Program-made: the position numbers and the translations under genes
The notes under the pieces: model-generated
The model's database searches: none
Told to the model about the DNA's origin: nothing
Seen by the model: the letters and a program-made list of their open reading frames with translations, nothing else
Assembly (NCBI GenBank): GCA_009773005.1
Contig: WOUT01000004.1
Coordinates: 1-64,000 of the forward strand
Direction: 5' to 3'
Length of the DNA stretch: 64,000 nucleotides
DNA from: Chloroflexota bacterium
GTDB lineage: Bacteria > Chloroflexota > Anaerolineae > Anaerolineales > Anaerolineaceae
Shown here: piece after piece, positions 1-9,043 of the stretch
Layout of the letters: each line of letters opens with the position of its first letter
How positions within the stretch are numbered: position 1 is the first letter of the stretch

Positions 1-296
1 GCACCTTCGCAGGCGTTGAGCGCGCGGCTGACCTCATAATTGAAGTCCACATGCCCTGGGGTATCGATCAAGTTTAATTCATATTCCTGCCCGTGATAAG
101 AATATTTCATCCGGACTGCGGAGGCTTTGATCGTGACCCCTTTTTCTCTTTCCAGATCCATAGAATCAAGCACTTGCTCCATCATGTCACGGTCAGAGAC
201 TGTTCCAGTGAGTTGGAGCATTCGGTCTGCCAATGTGGATTTACCGTGATCGACATGGGCAATGATACAGAAATTTCGGATAGTTTTCGTGGCCAT
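1..296 (-). CDS. lepA: Elongation factor 4 (LepA), N-terminal part, cut by window edge
   Basis: Ribosome-associated GTPase that back-translocates stalled ribosomes. Only the first 98 codons are in the window; the rest lies left of base 1. The G1 loop HVDHGKST is at residues 14-21 and the G3 motif DTPGH at 78-82. The segment around residues 35-50, with [11 protein letters not shown], is the LepA form rather than TypA/BipA or EF-G. The ATG is at 296-294 with no clear Shine-Dalgarno. It follows tlyA on the same strand by 37 bases, so the two may be co-transcribed. Family assignment is firm from the conserved G domain. Confidence 0.95.
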   Translation of the reverse strand, partial: MATKTIRNFCIIAHVDHGKSTLADRMLQLTGTVSDRDMMEQVLDSMDLEREKGVTIKASAVRMKYSYHGQEYELNLIDTPGHVDFNYEVSRALNACEG

Positions 297-333
297 AATC
301 GGAGTTTAGTATACCTTAATAGTATGCGAAGCT

Positions 334-1152
334 CTAACCGAGGTTTAAATTATCCTCTGGGTTTTGTTGGTTTGGGAACAAGTTATTCACCAACTCACTG
401 AGATTTGATTCTCCTATGGCAGGGTATTTCAGGTAAACAAGAAATTCGATATTCCCTTTAGGTCCAGTTAGAGGCGACTTGATCAACCCTTTTATTTCAA
501 ACCTCTCGCTGACTGCGAAAGACAATACCTGTTCAAGGATTCGCTGATGGATGAGCGAATCCCTGATCACCCCTTCACCCCTTGCAGCATCGGCTCTACC
601 GGCTTCAAACTGAGGTTTGATCAATGCCACAACCTCGCCCGGAAGAATAGCGAACCACTTCTTCACGGTCGGCAAAAGGGTTCGCAGGGATATAAAGGAA
701 GCATCGATCGTGACCAAATTGATCGGTTCTCCAAATCCTTCGACGAATCTGGCATTTGTCCTTTCCATGATAACTACTTTCGGATGATTACGCAGCTTCC
801 AATGCATCACGCCGTAGCCAACATCCACCGCGAAAACCTTCTCTGCGCCATGCTGCAGCAGGCAATCGGTGAATCCGCCAGTGCTCGACCCGATATCTGC
901 GCACACAAACCCTTTAAGATCCAGCAGGTTAAAGGCTTCAAGCGCGCGTAATAATTTGTCACCACCTCGCGATACATAGGGAGGGGGTTTGGTAACCTCG
1001 ATTAGATCCTCGCGGCTCACTTTGGAAGCGGATTTTAACACCACCTGCCCGTTCACTCTCACTTCACCCGCCATGATGATACGCTGGGCTGCCGAGCGGC
1101 TCTCTGCCAAGCCTAATTCTTCCATGATCAAATCAAGACGTTTTTTTTCCAT
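334..1152 (-). CDS. tlyA: TlyA family rRNA 2'-O-methyltransferase
   Basis: Predicted S-adenosylmethionine-dependent RNA 2'-O-ribose methyltransferase (TlyA/hemolysin A family; the studied members methylate 16S and 23S rRNA cytidines). An S4 RNA-binding domain covers about residues 3-60 and an FtsJ/RrmJ-like Rossmann fold about 62-250, with the SAM loop ADIGSSTGGF at 85-94 and a downstream LIKPQFE that supplies the catalytic Lys. The length of 272 aa is normal. Its ATG faces the plus-strand prenyltransferase gene across only 46 bases, with no good Shine-Dalgarno, so a very short leader or leaderless start is possible. Whether it methylates one or both rRNAs cannot be told from sequence. Confidence 0.93.
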   Translation of the reverse strand: MEKKRLDLIMEELGLAESRSAAQRIIMAGEVRVNGQVVLKSASKVSREDLIEVTKPPPYVSRGGDKLLRALEAFNLLDLKGFVCADIGSSTGGFTDCLLQHGAEKVFAVDVGYGVMHWKLRNHPKVVIMERTNARFVEGFGEPINLVTIDASFISLRTLLPTVKKWFAILPGEVVALIKPQFEAGRADAARGEGVIRDSLIHQRILEQVLSFAVSERFEIKGLIKSPLTGPKGNIEFLVYLKYPAIGESNLSELVNNLFPNQQNPEDNLNLG

Positions 1153-1198
1153 ATTTCAATTTTACATGGTTAAAACAGAGTTGTGATATATTATTCAC

Positions 1199-2071
1199 AT
1201 GCTTAAATACATTTTCAAAGCCATGCGCCCACGCCAATGGACAAAAAACGGATTCATTTTTGCAGCGATCGTATTCGACCGAAAATTGCTTGACCTGGTT
1301 TCATTTGAACGAACCTTGGTTACCTTTATCCTGTTTTGTCTGCTTTCAAGCAGCGTTTATTTGATAAATGACATCATGGATGTTGAAGCCGACAGAAATC
1401 ACCCCATTAAAAAGAACCGCCCCATTGCTTCAGGTAAATTGTCGGTCAGATTGGCTATCATCGCTGGTATTATCTTGCTTCTTATCTCTTTGACTGGTGC
1501 ATACTTCCTTTCAATTGGCTTGACGATCATATTTGCGATTTACTTCTTATTGAATCTGGCTTACTCCAAATGGCTTAAACATTTTCCGATTATTGATGTG
1601 CTCGTGATTGCCGCCTGCTTCGTTCTGCGGGTGGCTGCCGGTGTGTCAGTTATTGATGTCCAGAGATTCTCACCATGGTTGTATGTAGTCACAACCTTAT
1701 TAGCGCTTTATCTCGGTTTTGGAAAACGGCGGGCAGAAATGGTGGTTCTCGTTCCAGAAAATACCCAGTCCCACCGTAAAGTGCTCAGCGGCTATTCCAT
1801 CGATTTGATCGACCAACTCATCACAATCGTATCTTCAACGACAATCATCGCGTATTCTCTTTATACTTTCTCAGCGCCAAACCTGCCTGCAAATCACGCT
1901 ATGATGTTGACGATCCCCTTTGTCATTTATGGCGTTTTTCGCTATCTATCCCTCATCCAAATCAAAAAGGCGGGTGGGGAGCCTGAAGAATTGCTGCTAA
2001 AAGACCGCCCCTTGCAAATTACCATTCTTTTGTGGGCGATTTCTATTGTGATCATTTTTTATCTGTTTTGA
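1199..2071 (+). CDS. UbiA-family prenyltransferase, decaprenyl-phosphate phosphoribosyltransferase-like
   Basis: Polytopic membrane enzyme of the UbiA superfamily. The aspartate-rich motif NDIMDVEAD (NDxxDxxxD, residues 57-65) binds Mg-diphosphate, and the N-terminal MRPRQWTKN matches the branch containing actinobacterial decaprenyl-phosphate phosphoribosyltransferase (Rv3806c type), which transfers phosphoribose to a polyprenyl phosphate. About eight hydrophobic segments follow. It leads a plus-strand run and is followed 7 bases later by mevalonate kinase, which makes isoprenoid substrate. A TATATT box at 1187-1192 lies immediately upstream of the ATG and there is no Shine-Dalgarno, so the mRNA may be nearly leaderless. 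The substrate is inferred from family only. Confidence 0.82.
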   Translation: MLKYIFKAMRPRQWTKNGFIFAAIVFDRKLLDLVSFERTLVTFILFCLLSSSVYLINDIMDVEADRNHPIKKNRPIASGKLSVRLAIIAGIILLLISLTGAYFLSIGLTIIFAIYFLLNLAYSKWLKHFPIIDVLVIAACFVLRVAAGVSVIDVQRFSPWLYVVTTLLALYLGFGKRRAEMVVLVPENTQSHRKVLSGYSIDLIDQLITIVSSTTIIAYSLYTFSAPNLPANHAMMLTIPFVIYGVFRYLSLIQIKKAGGEPEELLLKDRPLQITILLWAISIVIIFYLF

Positions 2072-2078
2072 GGAATGG

Positions 2079-3041
2079 ATGCCTGCCATCTCCTGCTCCG
2101 CTCCTGGCAAGATCATCCTCTGCGGTGAACACGCTGTGGTTTACGGCAAACCTGCCATTGCCATTCCAGTATTTAACGTTGCCACAAATTGCCATATCAT
2201 CGCTCAACCCACTGCATCCTCCAATGAAACCCTGATCGCAGCTCCGGGGATCGGCTTAAGATCCAGGCTCTCCAGCCTAAGAGAAAATCATCCAATCCGC
2301 AAAGCCATCGAGTTCGTTCTGGACTCAATGAAATTGGATCACTTACCAAGTTGTGAAATTCATATCAATTCCAGTATCCCCTCTGCGGCTGGGTTAGGTT
2401 CAAGCGCTTCGACCTCTATTGCACTGGTTCGGGCATTATCCATGTATTTAGGTCACCCATTCGATGACGCCGAAGTAAGCCGCATCGCTTTTGAGATCGA
2501 AAAAATCCACCATGGAACACCTTCAGGGATCGATACCACAGTCATTACTTACGGAAAGCCGCTCTTCTTTATTAAAAATTACCCTTATGAACTTCTGCAC
2601 CTTCGAAACTCGATAACACTCGTGATCGCCGATACCGGCATAAAAAGTTCTACAGCAAAAGTCGTTGCTGAAGTGCGAAGCAATTGGGAAAAATCGCATC
2701 GGGAATTTGAAAACTACTTCGATCAAATCCAGGATATCTCCAGAAACGTAAAACGATGTCTAGAATCAGGGAACAACCTAACGCTTGGTGAACTCCTGAA
2801 TAGGAATCACTGCATCTTAATTGAGATGGGTATCTCATGCTCAAAACTTGACATACTTGTGAAATGTGCACTAGAAAACGGCGCCCAAGGGGCTAAGTTA
2901 TCAGGAGGTGGTCAAGGCGGGAACATAATCGCATTGGTTTCGTCTGAAAAAGCTGAAACAGTCGCTGAGGCAATACGTCATGCCGGCGCGGTAAATACAA
3001 TCATCACTCGCGTTCCCTCGGAAGATGAAAAGGCAAAATGA
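2079..3041 (+). CDS. mvk: Mevalonate kinase
   Basis: GHMP-superfamily kinase that phosphorylates mevalonate with ATP in the isoprenoid mevalonate pathway. The N-terminal SAPGKIILCGEHAVVYG (about residues 7-23) is the mevalonate-kinase signature, the ATP loop PSAAGLGSSAS is at 101-111, HHGTPSGID follows at about 144-152, and the C-terminal GHMP motif KLSGGGQGG is near 270. At 320 aa it has the usual length. Its stop overlaps the ATG of isopentenyl phosphate kinase by 4 bases, which suggests translational coupling. An alternative ATG lies 4 bases upstream in another frame and is not used. Confidence 0.93.
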   Translation: MPAISCSAPGKIILCGEHAVVYGKPAIAIPVFNVATNCHIIAQPTASSNETLIAAPGIGLRSRLSSLRENHPIRKAIEFVLDSMKLDHLPSCEIHINSSIPSAAGLGSSASTSIALVRALSMYLGHPFDDAEVSRIAFEIEKIHHGTPSGIDTTVITYGKPLFFIKNYPYELLHLRNSITLVIADTGIKSSTAKVVAEVRSNWEKSHREFENYFDQIQDISRNVKRCLESGNNLTLGELLNRNHCILIEMGISCSKLDILVKCALENGAQGAKLSGGGQGGNIIALVSSEKAETVAEAIRHAGAVNTIITRVPSEDEKAK

Positions 3042-3853
3042 GAAAATTATTTTTTCTTAAACTTGGTGGTTCTGTGATCACAAATAAAGGTTTGGCAAAC
3101 ACTGCAAATCTTGAAAAAATTGACGAAATCGCAAATGAGGTTCACCGTGCCCAACGCGATGACCGCGAACTTGTTCTTCTGCTTGGTCATGGTTCGGGAT
3201 CTTTTGGGCATATTGCCGCAAGTAAATATCATACGCGAGACGGTGTCAATACATTTCAGCAGTGGCAAGGTTTTGCTGATGTTGGCAGCCGGGCGCGAGC
3301 TCTTAACCAGATCATCATTGAACGGCTCCTTCTGGCTGGGGTGACTGCCATCTCATTTTCACCCTGTTCGAGCATTATTGCCAACGATAGAAAGATAATC
3401 GAGTGGAACACTTTGCTAATTGAAAAATCCCTGCTGGCAAATATCGCCCCTGTCATTTATGGAGATGTGGTCTTTGATCAAAAATCAGGCGGGACGATCC
3501 TCTCCACTGAAGAACTCTTTGAACATCTGGCTCACAAACTCAATCCTGAAAGGATTCTCCTGGCAGGTCTGGAAACCGGCGTGTGGAAAGATTTTCCATC
3601 CCGGAACGAATTGATTGCTGAAATCACACCCGACTCCTTTGAAGACGATAAAAAGGAGGTGCGATCATCAACCAGCCCGGATGTGACCGGAGGGATGCGC
3701 TCAAAAGTGGAAGAGATGCTCTCTCTTGTCAAACGCCTACCACAACTGGAAGTTCAGATTTTTTCTGCGATGGAACCTGAAAATGTGTATTCAGCTCTGA
3801 TGGGCAGTAAAATTGGAACCGTGATCAGAAACCCTGGAAGGATCAAACCATGA
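3038..3853 (+). CDS. ipk: Isopentenyl phosphate kinase
   Basis: Amino-acid-kinase fold enzyme that phosphorylates isopentenyl phosphate to isopentenyl diphosphate, the last step of the alternative (archaeal-type) mevalonate branch. KLGGSVITNK is at residues 8-17, the phosphate-binding loop GHGSGSFGH at 50-58 ends in the His characteristic of this family, and DVTGGM lies near residue 215. It overlaps mvk upstream and dgt downstream by 4 bases each (ATGA). The pairing with mevalonate kinase strongly supports the function. The decarboxylase expected between them is not in this window. Confidence 0.92.
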   Translation: MRKLFFLKLGGSVITNKGLANTANLEKIDEIANEVHRAQRDDRELVLLLGHGSGSFGHIAASKYHTRDGVNTFQQWQGFADVGSRARALNQIIIERLLLAGVTAISFSPCSSIIANDRKIIEWNTLLIEKSLLANIAPVIYGDVVFDQKSGGTILSTEELFEHLAHKLNPERILLAGLETGVWKDFPSRNELIAEITPDSFEDDKKEVRSSTSPDVTGGMRSKVEEMLSLVKRLPQLEVQIFSAMEPENVYSALMGSKIGTVIRNPGRIKP

Positions 3854-5001
3854 TATATAACCGGGAATATCAGGAATCCATCGAAGAGAAAATTCTGGCG
3901 CCTTACGCCGTCCATGCCAGTTCATCCAAAGGAAGAAAATATCCTGAAGCAGAACCAAGCTTTCGCACATGCTTTCAACGTGACCGGGATCGAATTTTAC
4001 ACACAACCGCATTTCGGCGACTAGAGTATAAAACCCAGGTCTTTATCAACTATGAAGGGGATTATTACCGCACCAGATTAACCCACACACTCGAGGTCAC
4101 CCAGATCGGTCGCTCACTCGCAAGAGCATTAGGCGCCAGTGAAGATCTGGTTGAAGCGATTTGCATGGCGCACGACATGGGGCATCCACCTTTTGGTCAT
4201 TCTGGCGAAACCACGCTGAACAACTTGATGAAAGACCACGGCGGGTTTGATCATAATCACCATTCCTACCGCATAGTGACCGAGATCGAAAAACGTTATT
4301 CCGATTTTCCGGGATTAAATCTTTCCTGGGAGGTACTTGAGGGAATTGTCAAACATGAAACAGAATATGACAAAACCGATGCATTGGAATTCGATCCCTC
4401 ATTACGCGGTCATTTGGAAGCGCAGATCACAAATGTGGCTGACGAGTTGGCTTATACATCACATGATCTCGATGACGGATTGCGATCCGGGATGATCACC
4501 ACCGACATGCTGTACGGCATAGATCTTTGGGATATGGTTGTCGAGAACTTTGGCGGTGACGCTTGTGCGCTGGATGACCTCGCCAGACATCAGATCATTC
4601 GCGAGTTGATCGGGCTTGAAGTAAACAGCATGATTTATAGCTCGTTGGAAAGAATTCAATCCAGCGGGGTGAAATCACTCCTTGAACTACAATCGCTGCC
4701 TTATAATGTTGTTGGTTTTGACGATTTGATGACAAAAAGAAATCGTGTACTTAAGGATTTCTTATACAAGAATATGTACCGTCATTATCGGGTTGTGAGG
4801 ATGCAGAAAAAAGCCGAAAGAGTACTTAGTGACCTCTTCACTGCCTATTCAGAGGAACCAACCATGCTGCCTCCTCAGTTCCAGGCATTGATTACCGAAA
4901 AAGGGAAAGAACGCACCATCTGTGATTATCTGGCTGGCATGACTGATCGTTTTGCAGTTGATGAATATTTAAAACTTTTTGACCCTTCCCTGTTGCCCTG
5001 A
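3850..5001 (+). CDS. dgt: Deoxyguanosinetriphosphate triphosphohydrolase-like HD protein
   Basis: HD-domain phosphohydrolase that hydrolyses dNTPs (classically dGTP) to deoxynucleoside plus triphosphate. The metal ligands are visible as the H of RLTHTLEV, then AHDMGHPPFGHSGE, and a further Asp in the TNVADELAY region. RDRDRILHTTAFRRLEYKTQ is the family's N-terminal signature. The length of 383 aa fits the shorter type-2 subfamily, whose substrate range is often broader than dGTP. It is coupled to ipk by a 4-base overlap, although no functional link to isoprenoid synthesis is evident. greA follows 43 bases downstream. Confidence 0.9.
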   Translation: MIYNREYQESIEEKILAPYAVHASSSKGRKYPEAEPSFRTCFQRDRDRILHTTAFRRLEYKTQVFINYEGDYYRTRLTHTLEVTQIGRSLARALGASEDLVEAICMAHDMGHPPFGHSGETTLNNLMKDHGGFDHNHHSYRIVTEIEKRYSDFPGLNLSWEVLEGIVKHETEYDKTDALEFDPSLRGHLEAQITNVADELAYTSHDLDDGLRSGMITTDMLYGIDLWDMVVENFGGDACALDDLARHQIIRELIGLEVNSMIYSSLERIQSSGVKSLLELQSLPYNVVGFDDLMTKRNRVLKDFLYKNMYRHYRVVRMQKKAERVLSDLFTAYSEEPTMLPPQFQALITEKGKERTICDYLAGMTDRFAVDEYLKLFDPSLLP

Positions 5002-5044
5002 GGCGCATTAGAATTGCGCTTCAAATTAGATTATTGGAGATGTA

Positions 5045-5512
5045 ATGAATAAAGTTACATATTTGACTGAAGAGGGTGAAAAAAAACTACGGGCTGAATT
5101 GAAGGAATTATCAGGAACCGTCCGCCATGAGTTGTCCAAACGCCTTCGATCAGCCATTCAGATGGGTGATCTTTCGGAAAACGCTGATTATAAATCAGCC
5201 AAAGAAGAACAAGGATTCATCGAAGGTCGCATTCAGGAATTGATCCAGCTTCTGGGTAATGTGGTCATTATTGATGAGAATAGCCAGGCGAAAGAAACTG
5301 CAGAGATAGGTTCAAAAGTAACCATCCAGGAAGATAAAGAACCCGAAGAGACCTACTTATTGGTTGGTCCACAGGAAGCCGATCCGGTAAAAGGCCGCAT
5401 CTCTTATAGTTCACCCATCGGGATTGCATTGATAGGTCATAAGGTGGGTGAAATCGTTACTGCCGTCACGCCAGCCGGACCAATCCACTTTAAGATACTT
5501 GAAATTCAATAA
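5045..5512 (+). CDS. greA: Transcription elongation factor GreA
   Basis: Binds the secondary channel of RNA polymerase and stimulates cleavage of backtracked transcripts. The N-terminal coiled coil (about residues 1-75) contains MGDLSENADYKSAKEEQ, whose acidic tip residues D and E act at the polymerase active site. The C-terminal FKBP-like domain (about 80-155) includes YSSPIGIALIGHKVGE. The 155-aa length is typical. A TTGGAG Shine-Dalgarno lies 6-7 bases before the ATG. A strong hairpin terminator follows directly after the stop. Confidence 0.96.
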   Translation: MNKVTYLTEEGEKKLRAELKELSGTVRHELSKRLRSAIQMGDLSENADYKSAKEEQGFIEGRIQELIQLLGNVVIIDENSQAKETAEIGSKVTIQEDKEPEETYLLVGPQEADPVKGRISYSSPIGIALIGHKVGEIVTAVTPAGPIHFKILEIQ

Positions 5513-5515
5513 AAA

Positions 5516-5550
5516 AAATCCCCGGGGCAAATTTCTCGGGGATTTATTAC
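5516..5550. terminator. Bidirectional rho-independent terminator
   Basis: The stem AAATCCCCG (5516-5524) pairs with CGGGGATTT (5537-5545). An A-run precedes it and T-rich sequence follows it, so it can work on both strands. It separates greA (+) from the convergent membrane-protein gene ending at 5557 (-). Confidence 0.88.
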
Positions 5551-5556
5551 TCAAAG

Positions 5557-6615
5557 TTATTTTGGCCAAACTGCAATCTCAAGTGTAAGCCGCTCAAAGA
5601 AACTGCCTGAAGGTAATGCACCCTGACCGTAAACCAATTCGATCACGCGGGCTTCCAGTTGGAGGGTTGCTGTTTCCAGCAAGATTTGCTGACCGGGTTC
5701 GACCATTACTGGTTCGCCCTTGGATGCCAAACGTTGGCGGATCGAAGGGTCATTGATGGCGTGTGAACTCATCAATACCTTGGTCACCGTCTGAATATCA
5801 TTCTTGTCAAATAGCCACACCTCGAATGCGGTCACTTTCTTGGGGTCGCCAACACCAATCGTGTCGGATATACCCACACCGCATTCGCCCAGAAATTCAC
5901 CCGTTTGAGCGTCAATGCTGAACGAATCATCGTAAAGATCATCGCCAATCACATAGGTGGTCATGAAATGAGCAGCAGGCCCGTCTGCCTGGGCAGAAGG
6001 TCGAACTGTTTTGGCAGGCATTGTTTGGGCGGGGTAAGTTCCTTCTTCTTCGAGGTAATCTTCACCTTGTTCAGCCGGAGGCACCTGATCACCTTTTTTA
6101 CGATTCTTGATAAAGAAAATGTAAACCAGTGCTCCGCCGATAATTAAAAAGAGAGCACATAAAAGCGAAAGAAGTATGGTTGAAGTTTTTGCGGCTTGCT
6201 TGGTCCCAGCTGTTGGCGTTACCACTTGGGTTTGATCTGCGAATGGTTGTTCACCAGTTGACGTGCCTGCTAGTAACGCTGATTTCAGCGCCAGAACATC
6301 AGGGTCACTCGCTGTATAAGAACAACCACCCTTCTGAAGTGCATCCATCATGAATGGGGAGGTTTTTATATCCAATCCCAATGAATCAATACGGGCAGCT
6401 GCCAGACTGGCATTTTGATTTATTCGGTATGAATCTACGATCATGCAGAGATATTGGTCTTTGAGATCCTGGCGCAAAAAACTTGCGTCAGCGTCCTTCC
6501 ATTTTACAGGCCAGACTGCCCAACCTAATAACGGAAGGCCAATGATCAAGCCCACAACCAATCCAAGGATTCCTGTTACCAGAGGGCGTTCTAAAAGTGA
6601 TTTGATCTTGTCCAT
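5557..6615 (-). CDS. Two-TM membrane protein of unknown function
   Basis: I do not recognise a family. The 352-aa chain has a transmembrane segment at about residues 14-34 followed by a helical extracytoplasmic stretch of about 110 residues, then a second transmembrane segment at about 147-169 with a KNRKK basic stop-transfer, an acidic and Pro-rich linker, and a C-terminal soluble domain (about 215-352) rich in beta-strand pattern. The topology suggests the N-terminal middle part is outside and the C-terminal domain in the cytoplasm. It stands alone between the greA terminator and topA. No catalytic motif is visible. It may be lineage-specific. Confidence 0.75.
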   Translation of the reverse strand: MDKIKSLLERPLVTGILGLVVGLIIGLPLLGWAVWPVKWKDADASFLRQDLKDQYLCMIVDSYRINQNASLAAARIDSLGLDIKTSPFMMDALQKGGCSYTASDPDVLALKSALLAGTSTGEQPFADQTQVVTPTAGTKQAAKTSTILLSLLCALFLIIGGALVYIFFIKNRKKGDQVPPAEQGEDYLEEEGTYPAQTMPAKTVRPSAQADGPAAHFMTTYVIGDDLYDDSFSIDAQTGEFLGECGVGISDTIGVGDPKKVTAFEVWLFDKNDIQTVTKVLMSSHAINDPSIRQRLASKGEPVMVEPGQQILLETATLQLEARVIELVYGQGALPSGSFFERLTLEIAVWPK

Positions 6616-6731
6616 TTTGTGCTCCTACAGGTTTATTTTTTACCCGTATCATGCAAATCTAAATAATTGTAGAGGATTATTCGGTCAAAAGCAACTGAAA
6701 TACTCAATGGATTTAGATGCAATTATTGTGC

Positions 6732-9032
6732 CTATTCCTGAATCACATCACCAATCTGATCAATCAAAAAACTCTCTTCGCAATTTGTACATTGCACTTC
6801 TTTTTTATTCGTCAATACCATCAATCCGCTGCATTTTGGACACGGGTTCGAGATTGGGCGTTTCCAGTTTGTGAAATCACAAGTTGGATAATTAGCGCAG
6901 CCATAGAAGATGCGGCCTTTCCTCGTCTTCCTTAGAACCAGGTCGCCGCCATCCTTGGGGCAGGTTACTCCGATCTTTTCGAGTATTGCTTCTGTGAAAC
7001 GGCATTCAGGGAAATTCGAACAACTGATGAACTTGCCAAATCTGCCCCAACGTATTACCAGGTCATGTCCACATTTCGGACATTCCTTCCCAATTTTTTC
7101 GGGTTCAGATTTGGTTACCGGCATCTCGGCGTGTGCTTTTTTAACTTGCGGCTCAAATTGGGTGTAGAACTCGCCGATCACTTTTCGCCAGGCTTCTTCA
7201 CCCGCAGCCACCTGGTCAAGATCTTCCTCCATGTTCGCCGTGAAACCCAAATCTACGATCTCCGGGAAGTGATCAACAACCAGGTCGTTTACAAGAAAAC
7301 CGGTTTCAGTCGGAGATAATCGTTTTGCTTCACGCAACACATATCCCCTTTGTTGAATCGTAGACAGGATCGGTGCGTAGGTAGAAGGTCGCCCAATCCC
7401 GTTTTCTTCCAATATCTGCACCAAGGAAGCCTCCGTGAACCTTGGAGGCGGCTGCGTGAAATGCTGCTCCGGGATCAGACGGATCAAGCGCTGGCTCTGC
7501 CCTTCTACCAATCCAGCAGGGATACGGATGTTCTCCCCGTCCTCAGGTTTAATATCCTCATCTATGGTCTCCTCGTAAACAACGAGAAAACCCGGGAATT
7601 TGACAGTCGACCCGGAAGCCCTAAAGAGATAATTATGTTCCTTGCCTTTGGCTAAAACATCGACAGATAACGTATCATAAACTGCAGATTCCATTTGGGA
7701 TGAAACGAACCGCTGCCAAACCAGAAGGTACAACTTGTATTGTTCAGGGGTGAGGTAAGATTTGATCTTCTCAGGCTGGCGCAGCACTGAAGTGGGACGG
7801 ATGGCTTCGTGAGCCTCCTGTGCGGATTGTGCTCTGGTTTTATATTGGGGTAAAGTGGCAGGCAAATAATCACTCCCATAGGTTTTCTGAATAAACTCCC
7901 GGGCTTCTTTTTGGGCAACCTCGGCGATATTGGTTGAATCCGTTCGCATATAAGTGATCAAACCTGTTGCCCCGCCCTCACCAAAATCAAGACCCTCATA
8001 AAGCTGTTGGGCGATCATCATGGTGCGTCGAGCAGTGTAGCCCAATCTTCGTGAGGCTTCCTGTTGCAGCGTGCTGGTGATGAACGGTGCGGCTGGTTTT
8101 CTGCGGCGTTCACTTTTCTTGATCTTATTAATCGCAAACGGAGCTTCCTCAATATCAGCCAGATAGCTTTCCGTTTTAACCATGTTCGCTAAATCCGGGT
8201 CAGCGTCATCAATTTTGACAAGCTTTGTGAGATAAGTTGATTTTTTAGTTTCGGGGGTGATCTCTGCTTGTATCGACCAATACTCAACAGAAATAAAAGC
8301 GTCAATTTCTCTTTCACGCTCTACAATCAATCGTAATGCAACGGACTGAACCCTTCCGGCAGACAACCGGCTGCGAACCTTTTCCCACAGTAACGGGCTG
8401 ATCGAGTAGCCCACCAAACGGTCCAAAATTCGTCGTGCTTGTTGGGCGTCAACGAGATTCATATTAATATCCCGGGGATTGGCGAATGCCTCATTAATAG
8501 CCGGTTCAGTGATCTCGTGAAATACTACACGATGTGATAATTTGGGATCAATCTCGGCGGCTTCCAATAGATGCCAGGCAATCGCTTCGCCTTCACGATC
8601 AGGGTCAGTGGCGAGGTAAATCTGTTCGGCTACTTTGGCGAGCGCTTTTAATTCCTTAACGACTACGCGTTTTTCATTCGGAACCCGATATTTTGGGGTA
8701 AATCCATTTTCTACATCCACTGAAAGTTCAGAACGGAGTAGATCACGAACATGGCCTATGGATGCGCGAACGGTGTACCCCTTTCCGAGAAAACGGCCCA
8801 CCGTTTTTGCTTTGGCTGGTGATTCAACGATCACCAATTTCCCACTGCGTGGTTTTATTTTTTTTTCTGGTTTCATCATGCCATCGTGTGCAGGGGTCGA
8901 TCCCATCCTATACATACTGGTGCCACATTCCGGGCATTTCCCTTTGGTCACCGGGGTTCCAACCGCATTGAATTCAGGAATCGGGTTCTGGATCTCCCTT
9001 TTGGCTTTGCATTTAACACAATATGCTTCCAT
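6732..9032 (-). CDS. topA: DNA topoisomerase I with extra N-terminal zinc ribbon
   Basis: Type IA topoisomerase that relaxes negative supercoils. The TOPRIM domain begins near residue 64 with VIVESPAKAK, DPDREGEAIAWHL is present, and the catalytic Tyr is residue 361 in LITYMRTDS. Three C-terminal zinc-finger modules follow (the first is CPKCGHDLVIRWGRFGKF). Unusually, the protein begins with a separate four-Cys unit of about 45 residues (CVKCKAKRE and CPECGTSMYRMG) resembling the stand-alone DUF5679 family. It is the last gene of the ffh-to-topA run, 11 bases after manC. A 116-base gap separates it from the next minus-strand gene. Confidence 0.95.
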   Translation of the reverse strand: MEAYCVKCKAKREIQNPIPEFNAVGTPVTKGKCPECGTSMYRMGSTPAHDGMMKPEKKIKPRSGKLVIVESPAKAKTVGRFLGKGYTVRASIGHVRDLLRSELSVDVENGFTPKYRVPNEKRVVVKELKALAKVAEQIYLATDPDREGEAIAWHLLEAAEIDPKLSHRVVFHEITEPAINEAFANPRDINMNLVDAQQARRILDRLVGYSISPLLWEKVRSRLSAGRVQSVALRLIVEREREIDAFISVEYWSIQAEITPETKKSTYLTKLVKIDDADPDLANMVKTESYLADIEEAPFAINKIKKSERRRKPAAPFITSTLQQEASRRLGYTARRTMMIAQQLYEGLDFGEGGATGLITYMRTDSTNIAEVAQKEAREFIQKTYGSDYLPATLPQYKTRAQSAQEAHEAIRPTSVLRQPEKIKSYLTPEQYKLYLLVWQRFVSSQMESAVYDTLSVDVLAKGKEHNYLFRASGSTVKFPGFLVVYEETIDEDIKPEDGENIRIPAGLVEGQSQRLIRLIPEQHFTQPPPRFTEASLVQILEENGIGRPSTYAPILSTIQQRGYVLREAKRLSPTETGFLVNDLVVDHFPEIVDLGFTANMEEDLDQVAAGEEAWRKVIGEFYTQFEPQVKKAHAEMPVTKSEPEKIGKECPKCGHDLVIRWGRFGKFISCSNFPECRFTEAILEKIGVTCPKDGGDLVLRKTRKGRIFYGCANYPTCDFTNWKRPISNPCPKCSGLMVLTNKKEVQCTNCEESFLIDQIGDVIQE

Positions 9033-9043
9033 AGTATCCTAAC

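Noticed and set aside
547-951. 134-codon plus-strand frame inside tlyA
   Set aside because: It is a shadow of the conserved methyltransferase domain on the other strand.
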